Source of the DNA: an uncultured Bryobacteraceae bacterium
GTDB taxonomy: Bacteria; Acidobacteriota; Terriglobia; Bryobacterales; Bryobacteraceae
Assembly (NCBI GenBank): GCA_955652915.1
Contig: CATPCJ010000154.1
Span: 1 to 37,556, forward strand
Direction: 5' to 3'
DNA: 37,556 bases
The position numbers were made by a program, and so were the translations under genes. The notes below the pieces were generated by a model. That model saw nothing but the letters and a program-made list of their open reading frames with translations. It searched no databases and had not been told where the DNA came from. Shown here in pieces: positions 27,783 to 36,572 of this stretch; position 1 is the stretch's first letter, and each line of letters opens with the position of its first letter.

Positions 27783-30700
27783 CTAGAACCTCAGCGTCGC
27801 CCCCACCTGAATCACCCGCGCAGTGGACGTAGTGTTAGTAATCACGGTGTATCCGTTGTACGTCCTCACCGAACCGTCGGCGTTCAAAGTCGGCGCGGCA
27901 TAACTCGCTCCCGGATTAGAGAACGATGGCGTGTTAGTAGCGTTGAAAGCCTCGCCTAGTAACTGCAGCTTGAGCCGTTCCTTGATCGCGAAGATGCGGG
28001 AGATATTAATGTTCGTATTGAATACGCCGGGACCACGCAGTATGTTTCTGCCGCTTGTTCCCAAGCGCGCGGTGGTGACGGGGCCGAAGGCGCTCCCATC
28101 GAAATAAGGCGTGTTGCCGTCATGCCCGCCGAGAATTGCCACATCCGGCTTCAATTGGTCCGCCGTCTGAGTCTGGCCGGCGGCGTTCAGAGAACTATTT
28201 GGTGCGTTAACGGTGAACGGCAGACCGCTGTACCGGCTTAAAGTGCCGCTGATCTGGAACCCGCCCACTACCTGCGCCAGGAAACCGTGATTGAGGAAGC
28301 TGTGGCCTTTACCGAACGGCAACTGGTAGACGGAATAGAACTGGAAGGTGTGCGTCCGGTCGAATCCCGCCAGGCCTTGATTTAGAACGAACGACGACGG
28401 GAATGCCCTGAATAGCGGAGAGTCTCCGTTGTCTCCGGTATTGATAGCTTTTGAAAAAGTGTAGCTGACGCCGATCAGCGAGGCGCCGATGCGCTTCCTC
28501 AACCGGGTCTGCAATGCATTGTACTTCAGGCTGCCGAAGGGCTCGTACGAATTCATGTCGCTGGTTATGAAGGGATAGAGTTGACGGCCGGCAGTACCAG
28601 TTCCCGGCGCTGACCCGTTGATGTTGACAGCCAGCATAGTGTGGACGGCATGCGTGCCGACGTATCCCACTTCCACCTGTAGTGTTTCGGAAAACGCGCG
28701 CTGGATAAAGAAGTTCCAACTCTCGATGTATCCCCGGTTCAAGTCCTTCGGAAATGTTACTGTGCCGGTACTTGGCAAGTAGGTAGACAGAGATGGCGTT
28801 GTCGATGGTTTTATAATGCCTGTCGAGATGTCCGGGAAAGTTGGCGCGGGAATGCCGGTGCGCAAGGATGCCTGAGCAACTCCAGGTATCGAGGTGACGA
28901 ATTGGAATGTATTCTGCGCGGCGAAGTCTTGATTGATGACCGAGGGGAAAGCGTTCCGCTGGTTGCGCATGTTGTCCGGATCGACCGTAATGCCGAAACC
29001 GGTGCGGATCACCATTTTTTCGCCAAGCCGATACGCGATGCCGATTCGTGGAGCGAAATTCCTCTTGTTGGCGCCGGCGCCGGTGTCCCACGGAACACCG
29101 CCTTGGCCGCCGATCAGAATGTTGCCGGTCGGCGGATCGAACCGGACCGCGCCGTAGTTGTCATGCGAGAAAATCGGATAGTATTCCCAACGCAGACCGT
29201 AGTTGAGGGTCAGCTTGCTGGACACTTGCCATTGGTCGCGCGCGTAGACCGCCCAATCGGAAAAACGAAGCGCATTGGGGTTTTGGAATTGGGTGATTTT
29301 TCCGACGTGAGACGGGTACCCGAGCAGAAACTGCGCCCAGGAGTTGATTGGATTATTTACGTTGGGCCCGCCTTTCAACGCCGTCAACGTGCCGTCAAAC
29401 CCAAATGTGCCGCGAGCCGTGCCGAAAGCTCCACCTTGAGGTTGGAAGTGGTTGAGCGCGTACTTATCGTATTCGAAGCCGAAGCGCAAAGAGTGCGCTC
29501 CCCTGATTTTGCTCACGTTGATGCTGGTGGTGTATTGGTTGTCGCGAAACAGAAACGGACTGCCAGTGCTGGCGTTCCCGAGATTTGCGATGTTGGTTAT
29601 TTGGAATGCCGGGATGCCGAAGTAGTTTGGACCAATGCCATTCGTGCCAGGAATCTTCAGATTGTTCAGCCCAAAGAGCCCATCCTCGGGATCGCCGTTC
29701 GCGCCAATGTTCTGTCGTGTATAACCGACGCTGCCATCCAGCAATAGGGTGGGCGAAGCGGAATAGGTGAAGCCAGCCGCCGTGCTCTGCACGCGGCCGC
29801 CCGCATGACCGGGATTGCCTCCGCTAAATGCGTCGCCACCCGCCTTGCCCAATACCAATGGAGCCACAATGTCCAACGGCGATGCGCTGTATCGCCCCCA
29901 TATCATCGACCGGTCGCTGGCGTTGTAGTTGACCTTGTAATCCCAATTATCGCGGCTGTACGTGGTGTGGCCGTAGGCGTCGTAATTGTTGAATTGTTGA
30001 TTTCTGGTCAGTGCCGGCAGAAGACCAGCCATGGTGGCGGAGGCTGGGTCAATCTGGTTGGCTGGAATCATATTCGCATCGAACGGTGTGCGGCCCGTGC
30101 CATCCGCGTTACCCGAATGCGGGTCGTAGATGGTGCCGTTGGTGGCGCTGAAATCGCCTGTCCGCATGGCGGCTGTGGGTAGCGTCAAGTTTGTGCTGGC
30201 GGCATATTGGACACGCCTGGTGCCCTGGTAGTCCATGAAGAAGAACAGCCTGTTTTTGCCGTTATACAGTTTCGGAATCCAGATCGGCCCGCCGATCGCG
30301 AATCCAAATTGGTTGAAGATGTTCTTGTTCAACGGGCTGGAATGCTGGAAGTAATTCACCGCCGTCATGTCGTTATTCTGGTTGCGCTCGAACATTACGC
30401 CATGGAACTGATTGCTTCCCGACTTGATCATGACGTTCACCGCCACGCCTCCCGCCGCGCCCTGCTCGGCATCGAAGGCATTGGTGCTGACGTTGACGGT
30501 TTGGATGGATTCCACCGGCGGCACGTAGGCGATATTCACCGGGAGCCAAGGATAAGCCACGGTGGCGCCATCGATTTTCGTGCTGTTGCCCGTGGACGAA
30601 ACTCCGTTCATGAAAAGCGTCTGCGCGCGTTGCGGATTGCCTGCTTCCGAATTCGCCTCGATGGTGCCCGGTATTCCCGCGCCAGGGATCAAGTAGAGCA

Positions 30701-31178
30701 GGCTCTGGAAATTTTTGCCTTCGCCGCCGTTATACGGAAGCTCTTCAACTTCCTGGGATGTGATCTCCGCATGTACGTCGGCCTTGTCGGTTTGCAGAGC
30801 AGCCACCGCGGCGGAGACTTCGATGGTCTCGGCCGCTTGGACAATTTGGAGATGCATGTCGACGCGCCGTACTTCGTTCGCATTTACCTGAATGTTGTTC
30901 TCGATCACCGTGCGAAAAGCCGGGGCAGTAATCGTGAGTTTGTAAACGCCGAATTGAAGGTTGTTAAAAAGGTAGGCGCCCCGCTCGTCAGTGGTCGTTT
31001 GCTTGGCGACGCCAGTCCCAACATCGAGCGCTTCCACTTTTGCGCCGGGAACGGCCGCATTGCTGGGATCGGTCACGTTGCCGGTAAGCGATCCATATAG
31101 AACCTGCGCGTCAGCAACGCCGCAAGTCAACGCGAGTGAAAGACAGATAACCAACGAAGTCGATCTGAAAGTCTGCAC
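27783..31178 (-). CDS. Oar-type TonB-dependent receptor with N-terminal carboxypeptidase-regulatory domain
   Basis: 1131 residues from a GTG at 31178, chosen because GGGGGAG lies six bases upstream; the frame extends five codons more to a TTG. The signal peptide is about 24 residues (LVICLSLALTCGVADAQ). Residues about 28-110 form a carboxypeptidase-regulatory-like beta-sandwich (GSLTGNVTDPSNAAVPGAKV). A plug domain (about 130-240) and a large outer-membrane beta-barrel follow, ending in a Phe (IQVGATLRF), the usual barrel signature. Oar-like receptors are greatly expanded in Solibacter-type Acidobacteria and are thought to import or bind large oligomers at the outer membrane. It is alone on its strand between a promoter and hairpins. 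Confidence 0.92.
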   Translation of the reverse strand: MQTFRSTSLVICLSLALTCGVADAQVLYGSLTGNVTDPSNAAVPGAKVEALDVGTGVAKQTTTDERGAYLFNNLQFGVYKLTITAPAFRTVIENNIQVNANEVRRVDMHLQIVQAAETIEVSAAVAALQTDKADVHAEITSQEVEELPYNGGEGKNFQSLLYLIPGAGIPGTIEANSEAGNPQRAQTLFMNGVSSTGNSTKIDGATVAYPWLPVNIAYVPPVESIQTVNVSTNAFDAEQGAAGGVAVNVMIKSGSNQFHGVMFERNQNNDMTAVNYFQHSSPLNKNIFNQFGFAIGGPIWIPKLYNGKNRLFFFMDYQGTRRVQYAASTNLTLPTAAMRTGDFSATNGTIYDPHSGNADGTGRTPFDANMIPANQIDPASATMAGLLPALTRNQQFNNYDAYGHTTYSRDNWDYKVNYNASDRSMIWGRYSASPLDIVAPLVLGKAGGDAFSGGNPGHAGGRVQSTAAGFTYSASPTLLLDGSVGYTRQNIGANGDPEDGLFGLNNLKIPGTNGIGPNYFGIPAFQITNIANLGNASTGSPFLFRDNQYTTSINVSKIRGAHSLRFGFEYDKYALNHFQPQGGAFGTARGTFGFDGTLTALKGGPNVNNPINSWAQFLLGYPSHVGKITQFQNPNALRFSDWAVYARDQWQVSSKLTLNYGLRWEYYPIFSHDNYGAVRFDPPTGNILIGGQGGVPWDTGAGANKRNFAPRIGIAYRLGEKMVIRTGFGITVDPDNMRNQRNAFPSVINQDFAAQNTFQFVTSIPGVAQASLRTGIPAPTFPDISTGIIKPSTTPSLSTYLPSTGTVTFPKDLNRGYIESWNFFIQRAFSETLQVEVGYVGTHAVHTMLAVNINGSAPGTGTAGRQLYPFITSDMNSYEPFGSLKYNALQTRLRKRIGASLIGVSYTFSKAINTGDNGDSPLFRAFPSSFVLNQGLAGFDRTHTFQFYSVYQLPFGKGHSFLNHGFLAQVVGGFQISGTLSRYSGLPFTVNAPNSSLNAAGQTQTADQLKPDVAILGGHDGNTPYFDGSAFGPVTTARLGTSGRNILRGPGVFNTNINISRIFAIKERLKLQLLGEAFNATNTPSFSNPGASYAAPTLNADGSVRTYNGYTVITNTTSTARVIQVGATLRF

Positions 31179-31217
31179 CGTGGACTCCCCCAAAGCTAAT
31201 TTGTTGTTGCCTCAAAC

Positions 31218-31247
31218 TATCTAGCCATATTGAGATGGGAAAGTCAA
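31218..31247 (-). promoter_or_regulatory. Sigma-70-type promoter for the Oar-type receptor
   Basis: On the minus strand TTGACT (31242-31247), an 18-base spacer and TAGATA (31218-31223) match the -35 (5/6) and -10 (4/6) elements, about 40 bases before the GTG start. Confidence 0.55.
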
Positions 31248-31446
31248 GGGTCTAGGCATCTGTGGGAAGTTGAGTGCCAATCAATGAGGTGACAGCCACC
31301 TCGTTCGAATCGCGCCGTGCCTTGCGGCGGACCGCCAGTCCATGGTTCAATAATTCTAGTTGAACATCTAGCAATCCTTCGAATGGGCCCGGCCGGTTTT
31401 TCTCGGTCTCGGGACCTTGGAAAACTCGAACTGGGGGAGTCTCGCC

Positions 31447-31752
31447 GTGGAGTCTGTGAATCGCAAGTTAATCCGTCCATCCCTAAACGAAGTGAAGGAC
31501 CAAATGAACCGCCGGCCAACCCATCAAAAGAAAGTCGCTCCGCCCGATCAAACCAACGCTGAAAATTTCTATTACATGAAACAGATGCAGTCCAAGACTC
31601 CCATGATTTTCGTCCTGAAGGACGGAGAGACTTTGGAGGGCATCATCGAGTGGTATGACAAGACCTGCCTGAAGATCAATCGGGAAGGCGCGCCTAACCT
31701 GCTGATCTTCAAACCCAACATCAAATATATGTACAAGGCCGCGGCGGAATAG
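31447..31752 (+). CDS. hfq: Hfq-like Sm-fold RNA chaperone (acidobacterial type)
   Basis: 101 residues from a GTG with GGGGGAG six bases upstream. The N-terminal about 45 residues form a basic arm (NRKLIRPSLNEVKDQMNRR). The Sm domain starts at ENFYYMKQMQSKTPMIFVLK; the Sm1 element is DGETLEGIIEWYDKTCLKI and the Sm2-like element is LLIFKPNIKYMYK. Classical Hfq has Tyr-Lys-His in Sm2; here it is Phe-Lys-Pro, so the His that contacts RNA on the proximal face is missing. The long arm and the FKPN variant match the Hfq-like proteins I recall from Acidobacteria. Likely an sRNA/mRNA-binding regulator; specific partners unknown. Confidence 0.75.
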   Translation: MESVNRKLIRPSLNEVKDQMNRRPTHQKKVAPPDQTNAENFYYMKQMQSKTPMIFVLKDGETLEGIIEWYDKTCLKINREGAPNLLIFKPNIKYMYKAAAE

Positions 31753-31774
31753 CCCAGCCCCAAGTCCCCAATCT

Positions 31775-32272
31775 CTAGCCCCGCTTCCGTTGGGCTTTCT
31801 CGCGTTCCGCCAGACGATACGTTCGCCGTTGTCCGGCCTCTTCGTAGCGGCGCTTCTCATCTTCAGTTTCGGGAATTACCGGAAGCACCGGACAACGCTG
31901 GCCGCTCTGGTCCAAAGCGACGAAGGTGAGATACGCCGACGAAGTGTGAACGATCTCACCCGTGATCAGGTTTTCCACTTCCACCCGCACGCCAACTTCC
32001 ATGGAAGTACGAAAGACGCGGTTCACACTGGATCGCAACACGATCAAGTGGCCGACGTGGACCGGATGCAGAAAGCTCATGTGGTCCACCGAAGCGGTCA
32101 CGGCCGGGCAGCGCGAATGACGCACCGCCGCCAATGCGCCGGCCAGGTCGACCAAGTGCATCACCTTTCCGCCGAGGACGTTGCCCAGGGCATTCGCGTC
32201 GTTGGGCAGCGCGTATTCCGAATATTCCGATATCGACTCGCGGACGAACCGGCCTGGAGGTTTCGGCTCCAT
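31775..32272 (-). CDS. Hotdog-fold acyl-CoA thioesterase
   Basis: 165 residues from the ATG at 32272, with GGAAGAG five bases upstream. The hotdog signature reads LPNDANALGNVLGGKVMHLV, followed by DLAGALAAVRHS and VDHMSFLHPVHVGH, typical of the YciA / cytosolic long-chain acyl-CoA hydrolase group (N-x-x-G-x-x-x-G-G then the catalytic Asp of the D-L-A element). A basic C-terminal tail of about 35 residues follows. Its start is one base after the stop of the upstream Cys-containing protein gene, so the two are co-translated. It likely hydrolyses acyl-CoA in the cytoplasm; chain-length preference cannot be read. Confidence 0.85.
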   Translation of the reverse strand: MEPKPPGRFVRESISEYSEYALPNDANALGNVLGGKVMHLVDLAGALAAVRHSRCPAVTASVDHMSFLHPVHVGHLIVLRSSVNRVFRTSMEVGVRVEVENLITGEIVHTSSAYLTFVALDQSGQRCPVLPVIPETEDEKRRYEEAGQRRTYRLAEREKAQRKRG

Positions 32273-32273
32273 G

Positions 32274-32684
32274 CTAACTCTTCCGGCGCAGGTAGCTTTC
32301 GAGGAATGCCGCGGCTTGCTTCCGCAGGATTTCGTTTTTCGATTCGCCCGAAACCTCGCGCGCCGCGCCCGCGTATTCCAATACTCCGTGCTCGCGCGGC
32401 CAACAATCCTTTTCGAAAACGTATTGAATGCGGATGAATTCGCCTTGGTCTTCGGACATGTGAAAGCGGACGGCGTCGACGCCGGCGGATTTCGGAAAGC
32501 GCTCGCAAGCACTGGTTCCATAGCCCGGATTGCAGGTCGTCCGTACCCTTGATTCTTCGGGTTGAAACGCGGTATCGCCGGCCCGGCATTCGCCCGAATA
32601 GGGATCGCCGAGAGGCAGGCGCGGCGGAACAACCCACGTGCTAGTCTCAAAACGGGCGATGGGATAAAAGTACGGGCACGCCAT
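32274..32684 (-). CDS. Small conserved Cys-containing protein, unknown function
   Basis: 136 residues from the ATG at 32684 (MACPYFYPIARFETSTW). The frame continues upstream but is unlike protein there and overlaps the divergent TPR gene. Cysteines fall in a pattern (C3, C-R-A-G near 33, C-N-P-G-Y near 52, and C near 60) with conserved-looking surroundings (PPRLPLGDPYSGEC). I recall similar small proteins with a CPYFYP start in Acidobacteria and Planctomycetes. Metal or cluster binding is possible but not shown. The TAG is one base before the thioesterase ATG, indicating an operon. Its start lies 26 bases from the divergent TPR gene. Confidence 0.6.
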   Translation of the reverse strand: MACPYFYPIARFETSTWVVPPRLPLGDPYSGECRAGDTAFQPEESRVRTTCNPGYGTSACERFPKSAGVDAVRFHMSEDQGEFIRIQYVFEKDCWPREHGVLEYAGAAREVSGESKNEILRKQAAAFLESYLRRKS

Positions 32685-32710
32685 CGCCCGGTATAGTAGC
32701 ACGTAGAGAC

Positions 32711-33028
32711 ATGTCGACGAACCGAATGGAAATCCTGATGAATATGGTTGCGCAAAACCCGCGCGACACTTTTGCCCGGTACGGTCTGGCGATGGAATAT
32801 GCCAACAGCGGCAACCTCCAACAGGCCGTAATCGAGTACCGCGCGCTTCTGGAAAATAATCCGGATTACGCAGCAGCGTACTTTCACGGCGGTCATGCTC
32901 TGGAAAAACTTGGTCTGGTTGAGGAAGCCCGCCAGATATATGAGAAGGGGATTGAAACCACGACGCGTACCGGCGATCAGCACACCCGAAGCGAACTACA
33001 AGCCGCTCTCGACATGCTGCCCCTTTAG
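32711..33028 (+). CDS. Small TPR protein
   Basis: 105 residues with two TPR-like helical pairs (RYGLAMEYANSGNLQQAVIE and AAYFHGGHALEKLGLVEEAR, about residues 23-74) and a short C-terminal helix. The ATG at 32711 lies 26 bases from the divergent gene. Its 3' end overlaps the convergent acetyltransferase gene by 33 bases. TPRs mediate protein-protein contacts; no partner is evident. Confidence 0.8.
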   Translation: MSTNRMEILMNMVAQNPRDTFARYGLAMEYANSGNLQQAVIEYRALLENNPDYAAAYFHGGHALEKLGLVEEARQIYEKGIETTTRTGDQHTRSELQAALDMLPL

Positions 33029-33571
33029 AGCTCGCTGCCACTCGCCGGCCAGCATCGAGTAGACATCGGTGTCGACGTACTTGCCATTCAGCAATTGGCC
33101 TTCCCGAAGGACGCCCTCAAACTGATAGCCGAGACGTTTCGGGATCGCGCAGCTTTTCTCATTTCCAACGGCGCAATGTATTTCCACCCGATTCAGTTTC
33201 CACTCGCTGAAGGCGTGATGCGTAAGAGCGCGGCAGCCGGCGGTGATTATTCCCCGTCCTTGAAACTTCGACGCCAGCCAATAACCGATCTCCACTTTAC
33301 GGTTCACCCAATCGATTTTATGCGTGCCGACGGTTCCCGCGAATTCGCCGCCACACCAGATTCCGGCCGCCAGACCTTCGTTGTTTGCAAATTGCTCCAG
33401 GCTCCTGCGAATGAATTTCATAACGTCATCGACGCCGGTCGAAAGATCCACCCACGGCAGCCACTCCCGCAGATACGCACGGTCCCGCTCCACCGCGTCG
33501 AAAATGACATCGGCATGCCTGTCCTCCATGAGAGTCAGGTAGACGCCGTCTTGAATAGTTAATCGAAACAT
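32996..33571 (-). CDS. GNAT acetyltransferase, RimJ/RimL type
   Basis: 191 residues. The motif A for acetyl-CoA binding reads YWLASKFQGRGIITAGCRAL (about 98-117), preceded by GTVGTHKIDWVNRKVEIG and followed by LNRVEIHCAVGNEKSCAIPK and GYQFEGVLREG, the usual RimJ/RimL order. Members acetylate the N-terminal Ser/Ala of ribosomal proteins or other amines in the cytoplasm. Specificity cannot be read from the sequence. It converges with the TPR gene, with a short overlap, and lies 25 bases after the VOC gene's stop on the same strand. Confidence 0.85.
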   Translation of the reverse strand: MFRLTIQDGVYLTLMEDRHADVIFDAVERDRAYLREWLPWVDLSTGVDDVMKFIRRSLEQFANNEGLAAGIWCGGEFAGTVGTHKIDWVNRKVEIGYWLASKFQGRGIITAGCRALTHHAFSEWKLNRVEIHCAVGNEKSCAIPKRLGYQFEGVLREGQLLNGKYVDTDVYSMLAGEWQRALKGQHVESGL

Positions 33572-33596
33572 TTCAAGCTAAGTTGATCAAACCAAG

Positions 33597-34511
33597 CTAT
33601 TCTTTTTTTGCCTGGCCTTCCACCAATTCGATTCGGACTTTGTCGGGGCCTTCGATGAAGGCGATCTTCAGCTTGCCTAGTACTGTGCGCGGTTCATCGG
33701 TCACTACTACGCCGTCTTTTTTCAGGCGCGCAATGGTCTCGTCGAGATTGTCCACGCTGAATCCCAAGTGATCCGTGACGTGGCCCTGGGTGGATTCGAA
33801 ATCGTTTCGGTCCTTCCATAGCTCGGGCCACTGGGTCTTGGCGTACTCCATGGGATAAATGATGATGTTGACGTCGTCCGCCATGAGCGACATCGACGGG
33901 CCGATTTGAAAACCTTTGTACATGCGGGGCTCGCGGGAGGGAGTTCCGCGGCCGCGCCGGACCAGTCCGAATTCTTTCACATACCATTCGCCGGCCGAAA
34001 CCGGATCTTTGCTTAACATGTGGATGTGGCCGAAATGGTGGTGATTCGCAGTGTTCAACTCGATCAACTGGCGATCGGGGCCGTCGACATAGGCGTAGAA
34101 GAACACGCCTTGCGCGGTACCGCCGCCGATGTCGCTGATGTCCGTGATGGGTGTCGCGAACTTCGTTCCACTGTCCAGTTGCTTCCGATATGTGGCCTTC
34201 ATGTCTTCCCCGCCCCAGCCGATGTGCCAGATCGCGGACGTGATCTCGGACTTGGGAGGCTGGTTTACCTTAGTGAATAGCAGCCAGGATTTTTGCGCCC
34301 ATACGGCGTCCAGCGCGCCGGCGAACTTTCCCTTTTCGCAGTCGAATTTGGAAGTGTAGAAGTCGATCGCCGCTTGGGGATCGGTGGAGTTGAGATGCAC
34401 GTGATGGAAATGTGCGAGCGGTGCGGGCGGCGTCTCTTGTGTTTGGGCGGTCAGGAAGGCGCACGCAACAGCGGCCACGGACGCAACCCGGTATAGGCTT
34501 GGCAGAGACAT
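33597..34511 (-). CDS. Exported VOC (glyoxalase-like) family protein
   Basis: 304 residues. A probable signal peptide precedes AQTQETPPAPL (cut near residue 22). Two beta-alpha-beta-beta-beta VOC modules follow: residues 33-150, starting HFHHVHLNSTDPQAAIDFY, and residues 158-300, starting HFGHIHMLSKDPVSAGEWYV. Candidate metal ligands are His/Glu in these modules (H-H-V-H and IELNTANHHHFGH). The VOC fold hosts glyoxalases, extradiol dioxygenases and resistance proteins; the substrate cannot be told. No Shine-Dalgarno is seen: the bases before the ATG read CTCCT. The start is only 14 bases from the divergent acyl-CoA dehydrogenase start. Confidence 0.8.
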   Translation of the reverse strand: MSLPSLYRVASVAAVACAFLTAQTQETPPAPLAHFHHVHLNSTDPQAAIDFYTSKFDCEKGKFAGALDAVWAQKSWLLFTKVNQPPKSEITSAIWHIGWGGEDMKATYRKQLDSGTKFATPITDISDIGGGTAQGVFFYAYVDGPDRQLIELNTANHHHFGHIHMLSKDPVSAGEWYVKEFGLVRRGRGTPSREPRMYKGFQIGPSMSLMADDVNIIIYPMEYAKTQWPELWKDRNDFESTQGHVTDHLGFSVDNLDETIARLKKDGVVVTDEPRTVLGKLKIAFIEGPDKVRIELVEGQAKKE

Positions 34512-34525
34512 AGGAGAATTGTACT

Positions 34526-35701
34526 GTGGATTTCGCTCTAAACGATGAACAACGGATGTTGAAGGATCTTGTCGCGCGCTTTGTGCGGGAAGAATTGATG
34601 CCGCTAGAAAATGCCGTGTTGGAGCGCGAAGCGTCCGGGCAAGGTGTGATGCTGACGAAGGAAGAACGCGCGCCCATCGACAAGAAATCGCGCGAATTGG
34701 GTCTGTGGGGATTGGATGCTCCCGAAAACGCCGGCGGATCGGACCTTCCCGAAGTATCGCTGGTTGGGGTGAATGAAGAACTGGGAAAAACAGTCACGCC
34801 GTATGTGTTTCCGCCGGATTCGCCGAATCTGCGAATGCTGATGGTGACCGTCAACGAGGAACAGCGTGCTCAGTATCTGGCGCCGTACGTGCGGGGCGAA
34901 ACCATCTCGGCGATTGGAATCTCGGAGCCCGGCGCGGGAGCCGATCCGGCATCCATGACGACGACTGCCGTCAAAGATGGCGATCACTGGGTGATCAATG
35001 GACGTAAGATTTGGATCAGCAAGGCGGCCGAAGCGGACTTCACGATTTTGATGGCCGTTACCGATCCGGCCAAGCGCGCACGCGGCATATCTGCTTTTTT
35101 AATCGATAAAGGCACGCCGGGTTTCAATGTGCTTCGTAATATTCAGATGATCGCGGGTCATTTCACTTACGAGGTGGCCTTGGAGGATTGCCGGGTGCCG
35201 TCGTCGAAGTTGCTGGGCAAGGAAGGGCAGGGGTTCGCTCCGATGCAAGTCCGCTTGTCCACCAAGCGTCTGGAAATGGCTTGCAACTGCATCGGGATCG
35301 CACAGCGGGCGTTGGATATGATGTGCGAGTACGCACCGCAACGAGTAACATTCGGAGTGCCGCTGGCGGAAAGGCAGACCATACAGTGGTGGGTGGCGGA
35401 TGCCGCTACCAAGATACATGCCTGCCGGTTAATGGCTTACGATGTGGCCTGGAAAATCGATCAGGGACGAGATGCGCGAACTGAATTGTCGATGGTGAAA
35501 GTTTTCGCGACGGAGATGGCGTGGGACATCGTCGATCACGCGATGCAGACGTTCGGCGCGATGGGAATGACGAAGGAGATGCCGCTGCAGTTGATGGCGA
35601 GTATCGTGCGCAACATGCGGATTTACGACGGTCCGTCGGAAGTGCATCGTTGGGTGGTTGCGAGAAAATTGCTGCGCTTGCGGGGTGACCATGGTAAATA
35701 G
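34526..35701 (+). CDS. Acyl-CoA dehydrogenase (FAD-dependent)
   Basis: 391 residues from a GTG with AGGAG nine bases upstream. It has the standard fold: N-terminal helices (ALNDEQRMLKDLVARF), the FAD/substrate segment IGISEPGAGADPASM (about 130-144) with GRKIWISKAAEADF, and the C-terminal helical domain. The signature near the end is MRIYDGPSEVHRWVVARKLL, where the usual catalytic Glu position of MCAD-type enzymes is Asp (IYDG rather than IYEG), as in ACAD10/11-like members. It probably catalyses alpha,beta-dehydrogenation of an acyl-CoA, passing electrons to ETF. The next gene overlaps its 3' end by 11 bases. Confidence 0.9.
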   Translation: MDFALNDEQRMLKDLVARFVREELMPLENAVLEREASGQGVMLTKEERAPIDKKSRELGLWGLDAPENAGGSDLPEVSLVGVNEELGKTVTPYVFPPDSPNLRMLMVTVNEEQRAQYLAPYVRGETISAIGISEPGAGADPASMTTTAVKDGDHWVINGRKIWISKAAEADFTILMAVTDPAKRARGISAFLIDKGTPGFNVLRNIQMIAGHFTYEVALEDCRVPSSKLLGKEGQGFAPMQVRLSTKRLEMACNCIGIAQRALDMMCEYAPQRVTFGVPLAERQTIQWWVADAATKIHACRLMAYDVAWKIDQGRDARTELSMVKVFATEMAWDIVDHAMQTFGAMGMTKEMPLQLMASIVRNMRIYDGPSEVHRWVVARKLLRLRGDHGK

Positions 35702-36473
35702 CCGGTACGGTGATGTGTCGGTGAGCGTGAATGACCATGTCGCATGGGTGGAGATTCACCGGCCGCCGCACAATTTCTTTGACGATCGACTGATTCGGGA
35801 TTTGGCGGACGCGTTCGAGGCATTGGATGGCGATCCTGCATGCCGGGCTTCCGTGCTGGCTTCCGAAGGCAAGGCGTTCTGCGCGGGAGCGGATTTCAAT
35901 CGTCCGTCGGAAAGCGGCGAGTTTCTATCCGGTGGTCCGAGCCGTCTCTACGAACAAGCTGTTCGTCTTTTCGCGTGCCAGAAGCCGATTGTGGCCGCGA
36001 TTCAGGGCGCCGCGGTCGGCGGTGGGCTGGGGCTTTCCTTGGTGGCCGACTTTCGAGTGGTGTCGTCCGAAGCGCGATTCGCGGCGAATTTCGTAAAGCT
36101 CGGAATTCATCCGGGATTCGGATTGACTTACACTTTGCCGCGCTTGATTGGCGCTCAAAGATCCAGCATGATGTTTCTCACGGGCCGGCGAGTGACAGGT
36201 GGGGAAGCGGTGTCAATGGGGCTCGCGGATGTGCTGGCGCCCGCGGAAAGCCTGCGTGAGGAAGCCCGCAAACTCGCCCTGGAAATTGCCGGGGGCGCGC
36301 CGCTGGCAGTGCGGTCGACTCGGGCAACGCTGCGAAGTGGGCTTGCCCAAGCGGTGCAGGCACAGACGGAACACGAACTGGCGGAGCAGACTAGGCTCGC
36401 GCGGACGGAAGATCATAGGGAGGGAGTGCGTGCCGTTAGTGAACGGCGGCGGGGGCAATTTCGGGAGAGATGA
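35691..36473 (+). CDS. Crotonase-fold protein (enoyl-CoA hydratase/isomerase-like), atypical active site
   Basis: 260 residues from the ATG at 35691, which overlaps the dehydrogenase stop and is preceded by GGGGTGA. Crotonase features are FCAGADF (oxyanion-hole segment, near 62-68) and GAAVGGGLGLSLVADFRV (near 105-122), followed by FVKLGIHPGFG and LPRLIG. The two Glu residues of classical hydratases (in GGGxE and PExxLG) are both absent (Gly-Leu and Phe-Val-Lys), and the isomerase Asp in the PaaG-like loop is Gly. The reaction is therefore uncertain: isomerase, hydrolase or a degenerate member. It forms an operon with the acyl-CoA dehydrogenase, indicating a role in acyl-CoA metabolism. Confidence 0.82.
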   Translation: MVNSRYGDVSVSVNDHVAWVEIHRPPHNFFDDRLIRDLADAFEALDGDPACRASVLASEGKAFCAGADFNRPSESGEFLSGGPSRLYEQAVRLFACQKPIVAAIQGAAVGGGLGLSLVADFRVVSSEARFAANFVKLGIHPGFGLTYTLPRLIGAQRSSMMFLTGRRVTGGEAVSMGLADVLAPAESLREEARKLALEIAGGAPLAVRSTRATLRSGLAQAVQAQTEHELAEQTRLARTEDHREGVRAVSERRRGQFRER

Positions 36474-36572
36474 GTGGACTTTTTCGCATGATGAAGAGCC
36501 TTGAGACTACTCTCGAGGCCACTACACTAGTCGGCGCTAGCCGGCTGAAAGCTCATATGCCCAGTACCGAAC

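Noticed and set aside
28902..29747. A 281-codon plus-strand frame opposite the Oar-type receptor
   Set aside because: Antisense to a strongly supported receptor gene with no motif of its own.
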